Positions 16,196 to 23,452 of a stretch of DNA of 64,000 nt are shown here, piece after piece. The position numbers were made by a program, and so were the translations under genes. Positions within the stretch are counted from its first letter, which is position 1; every line of letters begins with the position of its first letter. Source of the DNA: JBBSBL01 sp046330255 (GTDB lineage: Bacteria; Actinomycetota; Thermoleophilia; Solirubrobacterales; Solirubrobacteraceae); assembly GCA_046330255.1 (NCBI GenBank), contig JAXLTC010000001.1, positions 1,488,001 through 1,552,000 of the forward strand. Reading direction: 5' to 3'. The notes beneath the pieces are model-generated. The model was not told the DNA's origin, did not search any database, and saw nothing but the letters and a program-made list of their open reading frames with translations.

Positions 16196-17929
16196 CTACG
16201 GGAGAGCGTCGCCGTCAGCGCCCGGCGCGCGCGCCTCCAGCCCGGGCTCCGCAAGCCGCTCGCGACGCCGCCAGGCGACCGCGAGCGCCGCGCCCGCCAG
16301 GGCCCCGGCAACGGCGCCGCGCGGTTGCGGCGCGGCGCCGGCACCCATCGCCGCGCGGGCCACCAGCGCAGCGCCGGCCGCCGTCGCGCCGGCCCAGGCC
16401 GAGGCGAGCACGACGTCCACCACCGGCCGGCGGCCGCGGACCAGCGCAGGGAGGGCGGCCGCGGCCAGCGCCCACACGACGGCCACCGCCAGCAGCCCCG
16501 ACGCCGCGAGCGGCGCGAGCGCGCCGGTGACGGCCGCCGCCGCGTCCCCGCGCCAGTCGGCCGCGGGGGCGGCTCCGGGCACCGGGCCGAGGTAGAGGCG
16601 CGTTCCCGTCAGGAGCTCGGCGAGCGCGACCCACAGGAAGCCGAGCGCCGCCAGCGACGCCCGGCGTGCGGCGCTCGCCGCGACGCCCGCGATGCCCGGC
16701 TGCGCACCGGCCAGCCCGGCGGCGCCGAGCGCGGGAGCGGCCGCGGGAATCGACCACAGCAGTCCCGCGCGCGGAAGCAGCAACGGCACGGGCGCCAGGC
16801 CCACGGCCACCACCAGCGCGCTGCCCGGGAGGCCCGCCCCGGCGGCGAGCCACGCGACCAGCGCGGCCGCCGCCGCGAGCCAGCCCGCGCGCGGCAGCAG
16901 CGCGACCGCCGGCGCGGTGGCGGCGGCCCATGCGAACGCCCCGCCCGGCGGCGCGACGGGCGAGAGCCCGGCGATTCCCGCTCCGACGAGCCCGGCGGCC
17001 GCGGCGGCGGCCGCGAGGCGCGCCGGTCCGGCGGGCGCGATCGCCCAGGCCCGGCGCGGCGCGCCCACGAGGCCCGGCTCGTCGGCGAGCTCGGGCGCGG
17101 CGTCGGCCAGCGCCCCGCGCAGATCCGCGGTGGCGCCGCGCAGCTCCGGGTCCGGGTCGAGCGCGCGGTCGAGCGCCACGACCAGGGGCTCGGGCAGGTC
17201 CGGGCGGTCGCGCGCGAGGGACGGCAACCTGCTCCCCAGCCGCCGGGCGGTGGCGGCGGGGGTGGCCGCGCGCACCGGGTTGCGCCCGCCGAACCCCTCG
17301 AAGAGGACGAGCGCGAGCGAGTAGAGATCGGCCTCCGGGCCCGCCTGAAGGCCCTCCGCCTGCTCAGGGGCCATGTAGGCGAGGGTCCCGACCACGTTCC
17401 CCGTCCGCGTGAGTGGCTCCGATCCGGCGAGCCGCGCGACCCCGAAGTCGGTGAGCTTCACGATTCCGGCCCCGGTCTCCGGCCTGTCGGGAACGATCAC
17501 GTTCTGCGGCTTCACGTCGCGGTGGACCACTCCGTGTGCGTGCGCGTGGGCGAGCGCGTCGCAGAGGGCGGCGCCGATGCGCGCGACGTCACGGTCCGAC
17601 AGCAGACCTTCGCCCATCAGCGCGGACAGCGTGCGGCCCCGCACCAGTTCCGATACCAGATAGGCGTCCTCGCCGTCGTCGCCCGCCTCGTACAGCGTCA
17701 CGATCGCCGGGTGTGCGAGCCGCGCCGCCGCCAGCACCTCGCGGCGCGCACGGCCCCCGCCCGGCTCGAGCCCGACGACCTTGACCGCCACGTCCCGGTC
17801 GAGGCGCACGTCGCGCGCCTCGTACACGGTGCCGTAGGCCCCCGCCCCCAACCGGCGGTCCAGGCGATAGCGGCCGAGGACGAGATCGTCCCGGCTCGCC
17901 GTGGCCGCGTGGGCCGTCGCGCTGCCCAT
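16196..17929 (-). CDS. Ser/Thr protein kinase with polytopic membrane C-terminal half
   Basis: A 577-residue kinase heading the cell-wall operon. The kinase domain (about 20-275) has the RLGAGAYGTVY loop, Lys50, HRDVKPQN with Asp138 and DFG at 161-163, so it should be active. The C-terminal half (about 290-560) is Ala/Gly/Leu-rich with an estimated seven to nine membrane helices and no PASTA, NHL or sugar-binding domain. The usual actinobacterial cluster has PknA between pbpA and pknB; that gene is absent here and this unusual kinase sits at the 5' end instead. What the membrane part senses is unknown. Confidence 0.87.
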   Translation of the reverse strand: MGSATAHAATASRDDLVLGRYRLDRRLGAGAYGTVYEARDVRLDRDVAVKVVGLEPGGGRARREVLAAARLAHPAIVTLYEAGDDGEDAYLVSELVRGRTLSALMGEGLLSDRDVARIGAALCDALAHAHAHGVVHRDVKPQNVIVPDRPETGAGIVKLTDFGVARLAGSEPLTRTGNVVGTLAYMAPEQAEGLQAGPEADLYSLALVLFEGFGGRNPVRAATPAATARRLGSRLPSLARDRPDLPEPLVVALDRALDPDPELRGATADLRGALADAAPELADEPGLVGAPRRAWAIAPAGPARLAAAAAAAGLVGAGIAGLSPVAPPGGAFAWAAATAPAVALLPRAGWLAAAAALVAWLAAGAGLPGSALVVAVGLAPVPLLLPRAGLLWSIPAAAPALGAAGLAGAQPGIAGVAASAARRASLAALGFLWVALAELLTGTRLYLGPVPGAAPAADWRGDAAAAVTGALAPLAASGLLAVAVVWALAAAALPALVRGRRPVVDVVLASAWAGATAAGAALVARAAMGAGAAPQPRGAVAGALAGAALAVAWRRRERLAEPGLEARAPGADGDALP

Positions 17930-18036
17930 CCGACCGGACTTCCACGCCCGCCCCGGCGTCCCTGCCGGGCCGGGCGCCGCGCCCGGCGGCCGCGGCGCCG
18001 CGCCGGTCGCGCTCCCCGTACCGCCGTCCGGGCGGT

Positions 18037-18042
18037 CATACT
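18037..18042 (+). promoter_or_regulatory. -10-like element CATACT before the CARDB-like gene
   Basis: CATACT is a five-of-six match to TATACT, about 28 bases before the TTG start at 18071. A leader of roughly 20 bases would carry the strong Shine-Dalgarno sequence AGGAGGG at 18059-18065. It is divergent from the kinase gene at 17929. Confidence 0.45.
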
Positions 18043-18070
18043 GCGCGTCTCAATCCCCAGGAGGGTCGAG

Positions 18071-19162
18071 TTGTCGTTCTTCGACGACCCAGACGAGCCC
18101 ACGACGCCTGCCCCGCGCCGCCGGCCGCCCTCCGGCGGGGGCGGAGGCGGGACGGATCACCAGACGGTCCTCGTGCGCCGCCTCGTGGCGGCGGCGGTCG
18201 TGGTCGTGCTCGTGATCCTGGTGGTCGTCGGCGTCAAGGGCTGCCTGGACTCGCAGAAGACCTCGGCGCTGAAGGGATTCAACTCCAACGTGTCCACGAT
18301 CGTCGGAGAGTCCGACAACCAGGTCAGCAAGCCGCTCTTCAAGCTCCTGACCGGGGCCGCGTCGCGCTCACCCGTCGACCTCCAGAACCAGATCAACCAG
18401 CTCAACGTGGTCGCCGGCGAGGAGGTCTCGCGCGCCAAGGGCCTCGACGCGCCCGATGAGCTGTCCGGCGCGAAGTCCTCGTTCGTGCTGACCCTCCAGC
18501 TGCGCCAGGATGGTGTCGCGAGGATCGCGCGCCTGATCCAGCCGGCGCTGTCCAAGAACGCCCAGACGGCCTCCGCCGCGGTCAATCGGATCGCCGGTCA
18601 GATGCGCGCGTTCGACGCGTCGGACGTCATCTACACGCTGCGCGTCGCGCCGCAGATCGCGAAGGCGCTTGACGACGACGGGATCAGCGGCGAGCGCGTC
18701 GCCACCACCAAGTTCCTTCCCGACATCCGCTGGCTCGACCCCGCATACGTCGCCTCGCAGCTCGGCGCCAGCGCGGGCGGAGGCAACCGGGCCGCCACGC
18801 CGGGCACCCACGGGCACTCGCTCGACTCCGTCAGCGCCGGCGGCACCGAGCTGTCGGCCAGCGGCCCGAACACCGTGCCCGCCTCGCCGGCCCCGACCTT
18901 CACCGTCAACTTCACCAACGGCGGCCAGAGCGACGAGACCAACGTCGTCGTGAAGGTCTCGGTGGAGGGCGCCGGCAAGCCCATCGAGGGGACGCAGACG
19001 GTCCCGAAGACGACCGCGGGCCAGTCCGCCACCGCCCAGGTGCGGCTGCCGTCCTCGCCGCCGACCGGCCAGGAGCTGACGGTGAAGGCGACCGTCGAGC
19101 CGGTGCCCGGCGAGACCAACACGGACAACAACACCCAGAGCTACCCGGTCACCTTCTCCTAG
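18071..19162 (+). CDS. Membrane-anchored extracytoplasmic protein with CARDB-like C-terminal domain
   Basis: A 363-residue protein. A short Pro/Gly-rich cytoplasmic stretch precedes one strongly hydrophobic helix (about 37-56, VVVVLVILVVVGVKG). A helical extracellular middle region follows (about 60-250), and then a beta-rich end (about 275-363) with TFTVNFTNGGQSDETNVVVKVSV and VPGETNTDNNTQSYPVTF, the wording of CARDB-type Ig-like adhesion modules. Start is a TTG placed 5 bases after AGGAGGG, giving LSFFDDPDEP; no ATG or GTG in frame is as well placed. It is divergent from the kinase/FHA/cell-wall operon and may be an envelope factor, but no function is established. Confidence 0.8.
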   Translation: MSFFDDPDEPTTPAPRRRPPSGGGGGGTDHQTVLVRRLVAAAVVVVLVILVVVGVKGCLDSQKTSALKGFNSNVSTIVGESDNQVSKPLFKLLTGAASRSPVDLQNQINQLNVVAGEEVSRAKGLDAPDELSGAKSSFVLTLQLRQDGVARIARLIQPALSKNAQTASAAVNRIAGQMRAFDASDVIYTLRVAPQIAKALDDDGISGERVATTKFLPDIRWLDPAYVASQLGASAGGGNRAATPGTHGHSLDSVSAGGTELSASGPNTVPASPAPTFTVNFTNGGQSDETNVVVKVSVEGAGKPIEGTQTVPKTTAGQSATAQVRLPSSPPTGQELTVKATVEPVPGETNTDNNTQSYPVTFS

Positions 19163-19175
19163 CGGTGCCGGGGCC

Positions 19176-19181
19176 TATCCT
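19176..19181 (+). promoter_or_regulatory. -10 element TATCCT of the DUF4446 gene
   Basis: TATCCT ends 7 bases before the GTG at 19189, which supports that start over the in-frame GTG at 19165 and indicates a leaderless message. Confidence 0.55.
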
Positions 19182-19188
19182 TGCCGCC

Positions 19189-19707
19189 GTGGGCGAGCTG
19201 AGCACCACCACGGGGATCGTCGCGCTGGCGGCCGCGGCGGTCGCGCTGGCGGCGCTCGCCGTGGGCGTGGTGCTCGCGCTGCGACTGCGGAGCCTGCGCT
19301 CCCAGCAGCGGGCGGTGCTGGGCGGCGAGGACCGCGACCTCGTCACGCACGCGGCCGAGCTCGAGCGCGAGTTCCGCACCCTGCACGGCTACGTCGAGGA
19401 CATGGCCTCCCGGCTGGAGGCGCGCATGGCCGCGGCGGAGTCGCGGCTGGACGCGGCGCTGGCCTATCGCGCGCTCGTGCGCTACGACGCGTACGGCGAG
19501 ATGTCAGGCCGCCAGTCGACCTCGATCGCCCTGCTCGACTCCTCGAGCTCGGGCGTCGTGCTCTCGTCGATCCACCACCGCGACCAGGCGCGCATCTACG
19601 CCAAGCGCGTGCGGGAGGGCCGCGGGGAGAACGACCTGTCCCCGGAGGAGAGCGAGGCCGTGCGGGTCGCGATGGAGGGCGGGCAGGCGCCCGGGGCGGA
19701 CGCGTGA
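19189..19707 (+). CDS. DUF4446 family protein
   Basis: A 172-residue protein of the DUF4446 family, common in Gram-positive bacteria and of unknown function. It has one N-terminal membrane helix (about residues 8-32), a coiled region (about 45-90) and the conserved core YRALVRYDAYGEMSGRQSTS, followed by SIALLDSSSSGVVLSSIHHR, YAKRVREGRG and ENDLSPEESEAVRVAM, which are strongly conserved in the family. The start at 19189 is preferred over 19165 because of the TATCCT element 7 bases before it. It overlaps the pheA start by 4 bases (GTGA), so both are probably one unit. Confidence 0.88.
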   Translation: MGELSTTTGIVALAAAAVALAALAVGVVLALRLRSLRSQQRAVLGGEDRDLVTHAAELEREFRTLHGYVEDMASRLEARMAAAESRLDAALAYRALVRYDAYGEMSGRQSTSIALLDSSSSGVVLSSIHHRDQARIYAKRVREGRGENDLSPEESEAVRVAMEGGQAPGADA

Positions 19708-20555
19708 AGGTCGCCTGCCTCGGGCCCGAGGGCACCTTCAGCCACGAGGCGCTCGAGTCACACCCGCCGCCGCCGGCGGTGAGCGACATCGAGCTCACGC
19801 CGCTGCCCACCGTCTACGACGTCGTGATGGCTGTCCACAATCGCGAGGTGGAGCGCGCTCTCGTCCCGATGGAGAACTCGGTCGAGGGCAGCGTCAACGC
19901 CACGCTCGACGCCCTCGCGATGGAGACCGAGGACGTCGCGATCGTCGGCGAGGTGGTGCACCCGATCCGCCACTGCCTGATCGCACGCGAGCCGATCGAG
20001 CTGGAGCGGATCGAGGCGGTCGTCTCGCATCCGCAGCCGAACGCGCAGTGCGCCCGCTTCCTGCGCGCGCGCCTGGCCGGGGTCCCGGTGCTTGCCGCGA
20101 GCTCCACCGCCGAGGCCGTGCGAATGGTCGCGGAGGCGCGGGACCGCCCGCTCGCCGCGCTCGGCACCCGTCTGGCCGCCGAGCTCTACGGCTGCGAGGT
20201 GCTGCGCTCGGGCGTCGAGGACGCGGCCGACAACGAGACGCGCTTCGTGTGGCTCGCGCCGGCCGGTACCGACCCCGGTGAGCACGGACCGTGGAAGACC
20301 TCGATCGTGTTCTGGGGCGTCGGCTCGGAGGCGCCGGGCTGGCTGGTGCGCTGCCTCTCGGAGTTCGCGTTCCGCGGGGTGAACCTGACGAAGATCGAGT
20401 CCCGGCCGCGCAAGCAGGGCCTCGGGCGCTACATGTTCTTCGCCGACCTCGAGGGCCGCGCGGCCGACGCGCACGTCGCCGAGGCGATCACCGGGCTGCG
20501 CGCGCACGCGGAGCGCGTGCGCGTGATCGGCAGCTATCCGTTCGGAGCGGCCTAG
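19704..20555 (+). CDS. pheA: Prephenate dehydratase
   Basis: Monofunctional prephenate dehydratase of 283 residues converting prephenate to phenylpyruvate in phenylalanine synthesis. The N-terminal catalytic domain (about 1-182) has GPEGTFSHEAL, ALVPMENSVEGSVNATLDAL and LGTRLAAELYGCEVL, and the Thr-Arg-Phe motif (NETRFVWL). The C-terminal ACT domain (about 195-280) carries the phenylalanine-binding ESRPRKQGLGRYMFFADLEG, so feedback control by Phe is expected. Start is the GTG at 19704 within the GTGA overlap with the preceding gene. Confidence 0.96.
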   Translation: MKVACLGPEGTFSHEALESHPPPPAVSDIELTPLPTVYDVVMAVHNREVERALVPMENSVEGSVNATLDALAMETEDVAIVGEVVHPIRHCLIAREPIELERIEAVVSHPQPNAQCARFLRARLAGVPVLAASSTAEAVRMVAEARDRPLAALGTRLAAELYGCEVLRSGVEDAADNETRFVWLAPAGTDPGEHGPWKTSIVFWGVGSEAPGWLVRCLSEFAFRGVNLTKIESRPRKQGLGRYMFFADLEGRAADAHVAEAITGLRAHAERVRVIGSYPFGAA

Positions 20556-20619
20556 GCGCCGTCCTGGGGAGGTCACGAGGGCGCATGGTCCGCGCGCTGA
20601 CGGTCGGCGCGCCACTTCC

Positions 20620-20648
20620 TTGACCGCCCGGCGGACCTCCTCTAGCGT
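20620..20648 (+). promoter_or_regulatory. Strong promoter TTGACC-N17-TAGCGT of the secreted repeat protein
   Basis: TTGACC at 20620-20625 and TAGCGT at 20643-20648 are separated by exactly 17 bases, the best two-element promoter in the window. Transcription should start near 20655, giving a leader of about 55 bases. Confidence 0.7.
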
Positions 20649-20658
20649 CATCGGCTCG

Positions 20659-20701
20659 CTTCGGTCGGGGGGCTGCCTGAGGGCCAACGAGGTGACCGAA
20701 G
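20659..20701 (+). promoter_or_regulatory. Leader inverted repeat reaching the ribosome binding site
   Basis: CTTCGGTC at 20659-20666 pairs perfectly with GACCGAAG at 20694-20701. The right arm runs into the Shine-Dalgarno stretch AAGGGAG (20700-20706) before the ATG at 20711, so folding could partly hide the ribosome binding site. Confidence 0.4.
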
Positions 20702-20710
20702 GGAGTCGAC

Positions 20711-21523
20711 ATGAGATGGAAGAACTTCGTCCGGGCGGGCGCGATGGTCGCCGGCCTCGGAGCCGTCTACGCCGGGGCGCTCGGGCAGGTGGGCGTGGGA
20801 GTCGCCTCGGCCGACCCGGTCGGCGCGCCGATCTGCTCCACCGCGGGCAGGGCGATCGCGGGCTACCACCACGGCAACCTCGTCGTGCGCGGCAACGCCT
20901 ATGTGGCGAGCGGCGCGACGCTCCGCGTGAGGGGAAACCTGGTGCTGGCGCGCGGGGCGTGCTTGGACGCCTTCAGCCTCGGCACCGTGCACGTGCGCCG
21001 CAGCGTCCTGGTTCGCGATGGCGCGACGCTCGCTCTCGGCTGCGCCCCCGGAGCGAACGGGCCGCCGCCGATGGCGCCGTGCAACTTCACCACCACCGAC
21101 GACACCGTCGGCGGCAACATCCTCGCCTGGCATCCGGCCACGATGTTCCTGACGGCGGTCACCGTCGGGCGCAACGTCGTGTCCGTGGGTGGCGGGCCCG
21201 GTACGCAGGACGTGGGCAAGAGCTTCGCGGTCAAGGGGATGAAGGTGCGCGGGAGCCTGGTGCTCTACGGCTGGAAGGGCGGATGGATCGGCGCGCTGCG
21301 CAACAACGTCGGCCGTGATCTGGTGTTCAGCCACAACGCCGGCTCGCGACCTGGGGACTCGGGCGCCAACGACTCGAGCGAGGTCGACGGCAACACGGTC
21401 GGGCGCAACCTCGTCTGCTACCGCAACGTCCCGGCAGCGCAGTTCGGCGATGCGCCGCCGCCGCACGCCAACACCGTCGGCAGGCGGGCGTTCGGGGAGT
21501 GCAGGGGCCTGACCACCGCGTAG
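20711..21523 (+). CDS. Secreted repeat protein with VGRN/L beta repeats, unknown function
   Basis: A 270-residue protein with a signal peptide (basic start, hydrophobic residues 9-33, cleavage plausible after VASA). The mature part is built of short beta-type repeats of the form N-x-V-x-R-G/x-x-L-V, e.g. GNLVVRGNAYVASG, RGNLVLARGAC, VTVGRNVVSVGG, NTVGRNLVCYRN and NTVGRRAFGE, resembling the right-handed beta-solenoid repeats of bactofilin-like or autotransporter-like proteins. Several Cys residues (e.g. STAG-preceding IC, GAC, GC, PC, VC, EC) could form disulfides. It has its own strong promoter and a GAAGGGAG ribosome binding site. No enzymatic motif is visible; a structural surface role is an inference. 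Confidence 0.72.
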   Translation: MRWKNFVRAGAMVAGLGAVYAGALGQVGVGVASADPVGAPICSTAGRAIAGYHHGNLVVRGNAYVASGATLRVRGNLVLARGACLDAFSLGTVHVRRSVLVRDGATLALGCAPGANGPPPMAPCNFTTTDDTVGGNILAWHPATMFLTAVTVGRNVVSVGGGPGTQDVGKSFAVKGMKVRGSLVLYGWKGGWIGALRNNVGRDLVFSHNAGSRPGDSGANDSSEVDGNTVGRNLVCYRNVPAAQFGDAPPPHANTVGRRAFGECRGLTTA

Positions 21524-21621
21524 AGGCCACACCGCGCGCAGGGAGTCCGGCCCGGACGCCGTCCCGGAACGGCGTCCGGCGCCGGCCCTCTGCGCCCGGC
21601 GGGGCGGGCGGATCCGGCCGC

Positions 21622-21627
21622 TACACT
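21622..21627 (+). promoter_or_regulatory. -10 element TACACT of the HNH gene
   Basis: TACACT lies 16 bases before the ATG at 21644, so the leader would be under 10 bases and there is no Shine-Dalgarno sequence. Confidence 0.45.
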
Positions 21628-21643
21628 GCCCCGTCGTACGGCC

Positions 21644-22216
21644 ATGGCCAGTCGGATCCCACCAGTGGCAGGGTCCGCGCCGCCCGGGGAGCACCCGCGG
21701 CGCGGGCCGCGGGATGGCCGGGTGCTCGTGCTCAACGCGACGTTCGAGCCGATCAACGTCTGCACGGTCCGGCGCGCCGTGGTGCTGCTGCTCAAGGAGA
21801 AGGCCGAGATCCTCGAGCACGGGGTGCACGAGTTGCACTCGGGCTCGAGCACGATGGCCCGTCCGGTCGTGATCAGGCTCGTGTCCTACGTGCGCGTGCC
21901 GCGCGACACCCACCGGCGCAAGATCACGCGGCGCGCCGTCTTTGCGCGCGACGACTGGACCTGCCAGTACTGCGGCTCGCGGTCCAACCTGACGGTCGAC
22001 CACGTCGTGCCGCGCTCCAAGGGCGGCGCCTCGACGTGGGACAACATCGTCGCCTCGTGCGCCCCCTGCAACCGGCGCAAGGGCGACGCGCTGCCGCAGA
22101 AGGCCGGCATGACCCTGCGCCGCGCGCCGCACACGCCCGGCCCCCAGGTCTTCATCCGCGTGGCGAGCCCGCGGATCCCGCCGGCCTGGCAGCAGTACCT
22201 CCCGGTAGCGGCCTAG
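21644..22216 (+). CDS. HNH endonuclease family protein
   Basis: A 190-residue HNH-family protein widespread as a single-copy gene in actinobacteria. The N-terminal part has VLVLNATFEPINVCTVRRAVVLLLKEKAEIL in segments typical of this subgroup. The HNH core (about 95-150) shows RRAVFARDDWTCQYCGS, LTVDHVVPRSKGG, STWDNIVASCAPCNRRKGD: His of DHV, the Asn of WDN and the two CxxC pairs that bind structural zinc. A host restriction or repair role is unproven for this subgroup. It is followed by a strong bidirectional hairpin at 22229-22259. Confidence 0.9.
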   Translation: MASRIPPVAGSAPPGEHPRRGPRDGRVLVLNATFEPINVCTVRRAVVLLLKEKAEILEHGVHELHSGSSTMARPVVIRLVSYVRVPRDTHRRKITRRAVFARDDWTCQYCGSRSNLTVDHVVPRSKGGASTWDNIVASCAPCNRRKGDALPQKAGMTLRRAPHTPGPQVFIRVASPRIPPAWQQYLPVAA

Positions 22217-22228
22217 CGCCCGCGCAGA

Positions 22229-22259
22229 CGAGGGGCGCCGTCGACTGCGGCGCCCCTCG
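22229..22259. terminator. Bidirectional terminator-like hairpin after the HNH gene
   Basis: CGAGGGGCGCCG and CGGCGCCCCTCG form a perfect 12-base stem around a 7-base loop, 12 bases past the HNH stop. There is no T-run, as is common in actinobacterial intrinsic terminators. It could end both the HNH transcript and a minus-strand transcript starting near 22449. Confidence 0.65.
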
Positions 22260-22300
22260 CTTGCTGAAACGGCTGGCCTTCGTGCCCGCTGCGGCATGCT

Positions 22301-22325
22301 GCGCCGGGGGGACAAGGTCCGGCGC
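22301..22325 (-). ncRNA. C-rich-loop hairpin within the candidate minus-strand transcript
   Basis: GCGCCGG and CCGGCGC form a 7-base stem; on the minus strand the loop is ACCTTGTCCCC, so C residues are exposed. It lies between the 14-codon frame (22380-22424) and the terminator hairpin (22229-22259). A structural 3' region of a small RNA is possible, but no known RNA family is recognised with certainty. Confidence 0.25.
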
Positions 22326-22379
22326 CGCGGCGGGCGGTGTCTCGGTGTGGACTCCGCTCGGGCGGGGTCAGCCTCCGAC

Positions 22380-22424
22380 CTAGCGGCCGGACACCTCCAG
22401 GGTCCCGCAGAAACTGTCAGTCAA
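22380..22424 (-). CDS. Possible 14-residue peptide with a perfect Shine-Dalgarno sequence
   Basis: On the minus strand AAAGGAGGTG (22433-22442) is a full-length match to the anti-Shine-Dalgarno tail of 16S rRNA. Ten bases after its GGAGG a TTG opens a 14-codon frame, MTDSFCGTLEVSGR, ending in TAG. A TACCCT -10 element (22456-22461) would start transcription about 25 bases before the TTG. No homologue can be named. The perfect binding site, promoter and terminator together make a compact expression unit; the peptide itself is a guess. Confidence 0.3.
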   Translation of the reverse strand: MTDSFCGTLEVSGR

Positions 22425-22455
22425 GAGCGGACCACCTCCTTTCTCTGGTCCGGGC

Positions 22456-22461
22456 AGGGTA
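22456..22461 (-). promoter_or_regulatory. -10 element TACCCT for a minus-strand small transcript
   Basis: TACCCT on the minus strand lies about 13 bases before the perfect Shine-Dalgarno sequence at 22433-22442. It partly overlaps a plus-strand TAGCGA element at 22460-22465 that could serve the deacetylase gene, so the two promoters would compete. Confidence 0.4.
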
Positions 22462-22471
22462 GCGAACGCGC

Positions 22472-23398
22472 GTGACGTGCCGAACGCGGCCGCCGTCCGC
22501 GCCTGGGACCATTCCGGGCGTGCCCGAGAGCCCACATCCGCCCGACCGGCTCGCGGCGCGGCGTCGCGACGAGCGGGCGCGGCGCGCCAGGCGCCGGCGG
22601 CTCGGTGCGGGCGCGGCGTTGCTGGTCGCGGCCCTGGCGGTCGGCGCCGTGGCGATCGCCGCGAGCGGGGGCGGGAGCAGCGCTCGGGCACCCCGGACGG
22701 GAGCGGCGGGCGACACCCTCCGCGTGAGACTGCCCGCCGCGCCGCCGCCACGGCTGGGCCCGATCCCGCCGGCTCGCCCCGGCCCTGCGCGCGTCCTCAC
22801 CCGCGGGAGCCCGCGCCGGCGCGAGGTGGCGCTCACTTTCGACGACGGCTTCTGCGCGCGCTGCGTCGCCCGGATCGTGGCGGTGCTGCGCCGGACCGGC
22901 GCGCACGCGACGTTCTTCCCGAACGGTCGCTACGCCGACTCGTGGGATCGGCAGGCGGCCACGATCCGGGCGCTCGTCGCGCGCGGGCAACTCGTCGTCG
23001 GCAACCACACCTTCAGCCACCTCCAGGCCACGGCGGTGGGACCGGCGGCCTTCGGCGCCGACCTCCAGCGCAACGAGGAGTGGATCGAGCGCACGTTCCA
23101 CGTCACCGGCAGGCCCTACGTGCGACCTCCCTACGGCGCCTACGACCAGGGGACGCTGGACGCCGCCGGGCGGCTCGGCTACACGACGGTGGTCATGTGG
23201 TCGGGGACCGTGGCGGACTCCAGCCCGCGCACCGTGCCGTACCTGCTCAACGCGATCCGCTACTGGGCAAAGCCGGGCGCGATCATCCTGATGCACGGCA
23301 ACTACCCGGCCACCCCGCGCGCGTTGCCGGAGATGCTGCGCATCCTGCGCTCCAAGCGCCTGCGGCCCGTGACGATCGCGGAGCTGGCGCGGGGATAG
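22472..23398 (+). CDS. Polysaccharide deacetylase (NodB domain), membrane-anchored
   Basis: A 308-residue carbohydrate esterase family 4 protein that would remove N-acetyl groups from an envelope polysaccharide such as peptidoglycan. The N-terminus is Arg-rich, then one hydrophobic helix (about 47-65) anchors or exports it. The NodB domain (about 115-300) has the catalytic TFDDG (Asp124, metal-binding Asp125), HTFSH (His179 and His183, metal ligands), RPPYGAYD and the late LMHGN strand. Start is the GTG at 22472, 6 bases after TAGCGA, possibly leaderless; in-frame ATG codons are far downstream. It is convergent with gyrA. Confidence 0.9.
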   Translation: MTCRTRPPSAPGTIPGVPESPHPPDRLAARRRDERARRARRRRLGAGAALLVAALAVGAVAIAASGGGSSARAPRTGAAGDTLRVRLPAAPPPRLGPIPPARPGPARVLTRGSPRRREVALTFDDGFCARCVARIVAVLRRTGAHATFFPNGRYADSWDRQAATIRALVARGQLVVGNHTFSHLQATAVGPAAFGADLQRNEEWIERTFHVTGRPYVRPPYGAYDQGTLDAAGRLGYTTVVMWSGTVADSSPRTVPYLLNAIRYWAKPGAIILMHGNYPATPRALPEMLRILRSKRLRPVTIAELARG

Positions 23399-23452
23399 GC
23401 GGGCCGACCGCGCAACGAAGAGAGGACCGCGGCAGGGGGCTGGGGCCACCGT

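Noticed and set aside
16193..19162. A 989-codon plus-strand frame before the CARDB-like gene
   Set aside because: Its first 625 codons are antisense to the membrane kinase. The strong AGGAGGG and TTG at 18071 mark the real start.
22429..22444. Remnant of an rRNA operon
   Set aside because: Only 16 bases resemble the 16S 3' end; the neighbouring bases match neither 16S nor an rRNA spacer, so it is reported as a look-alike and not as an rRNA fragment.
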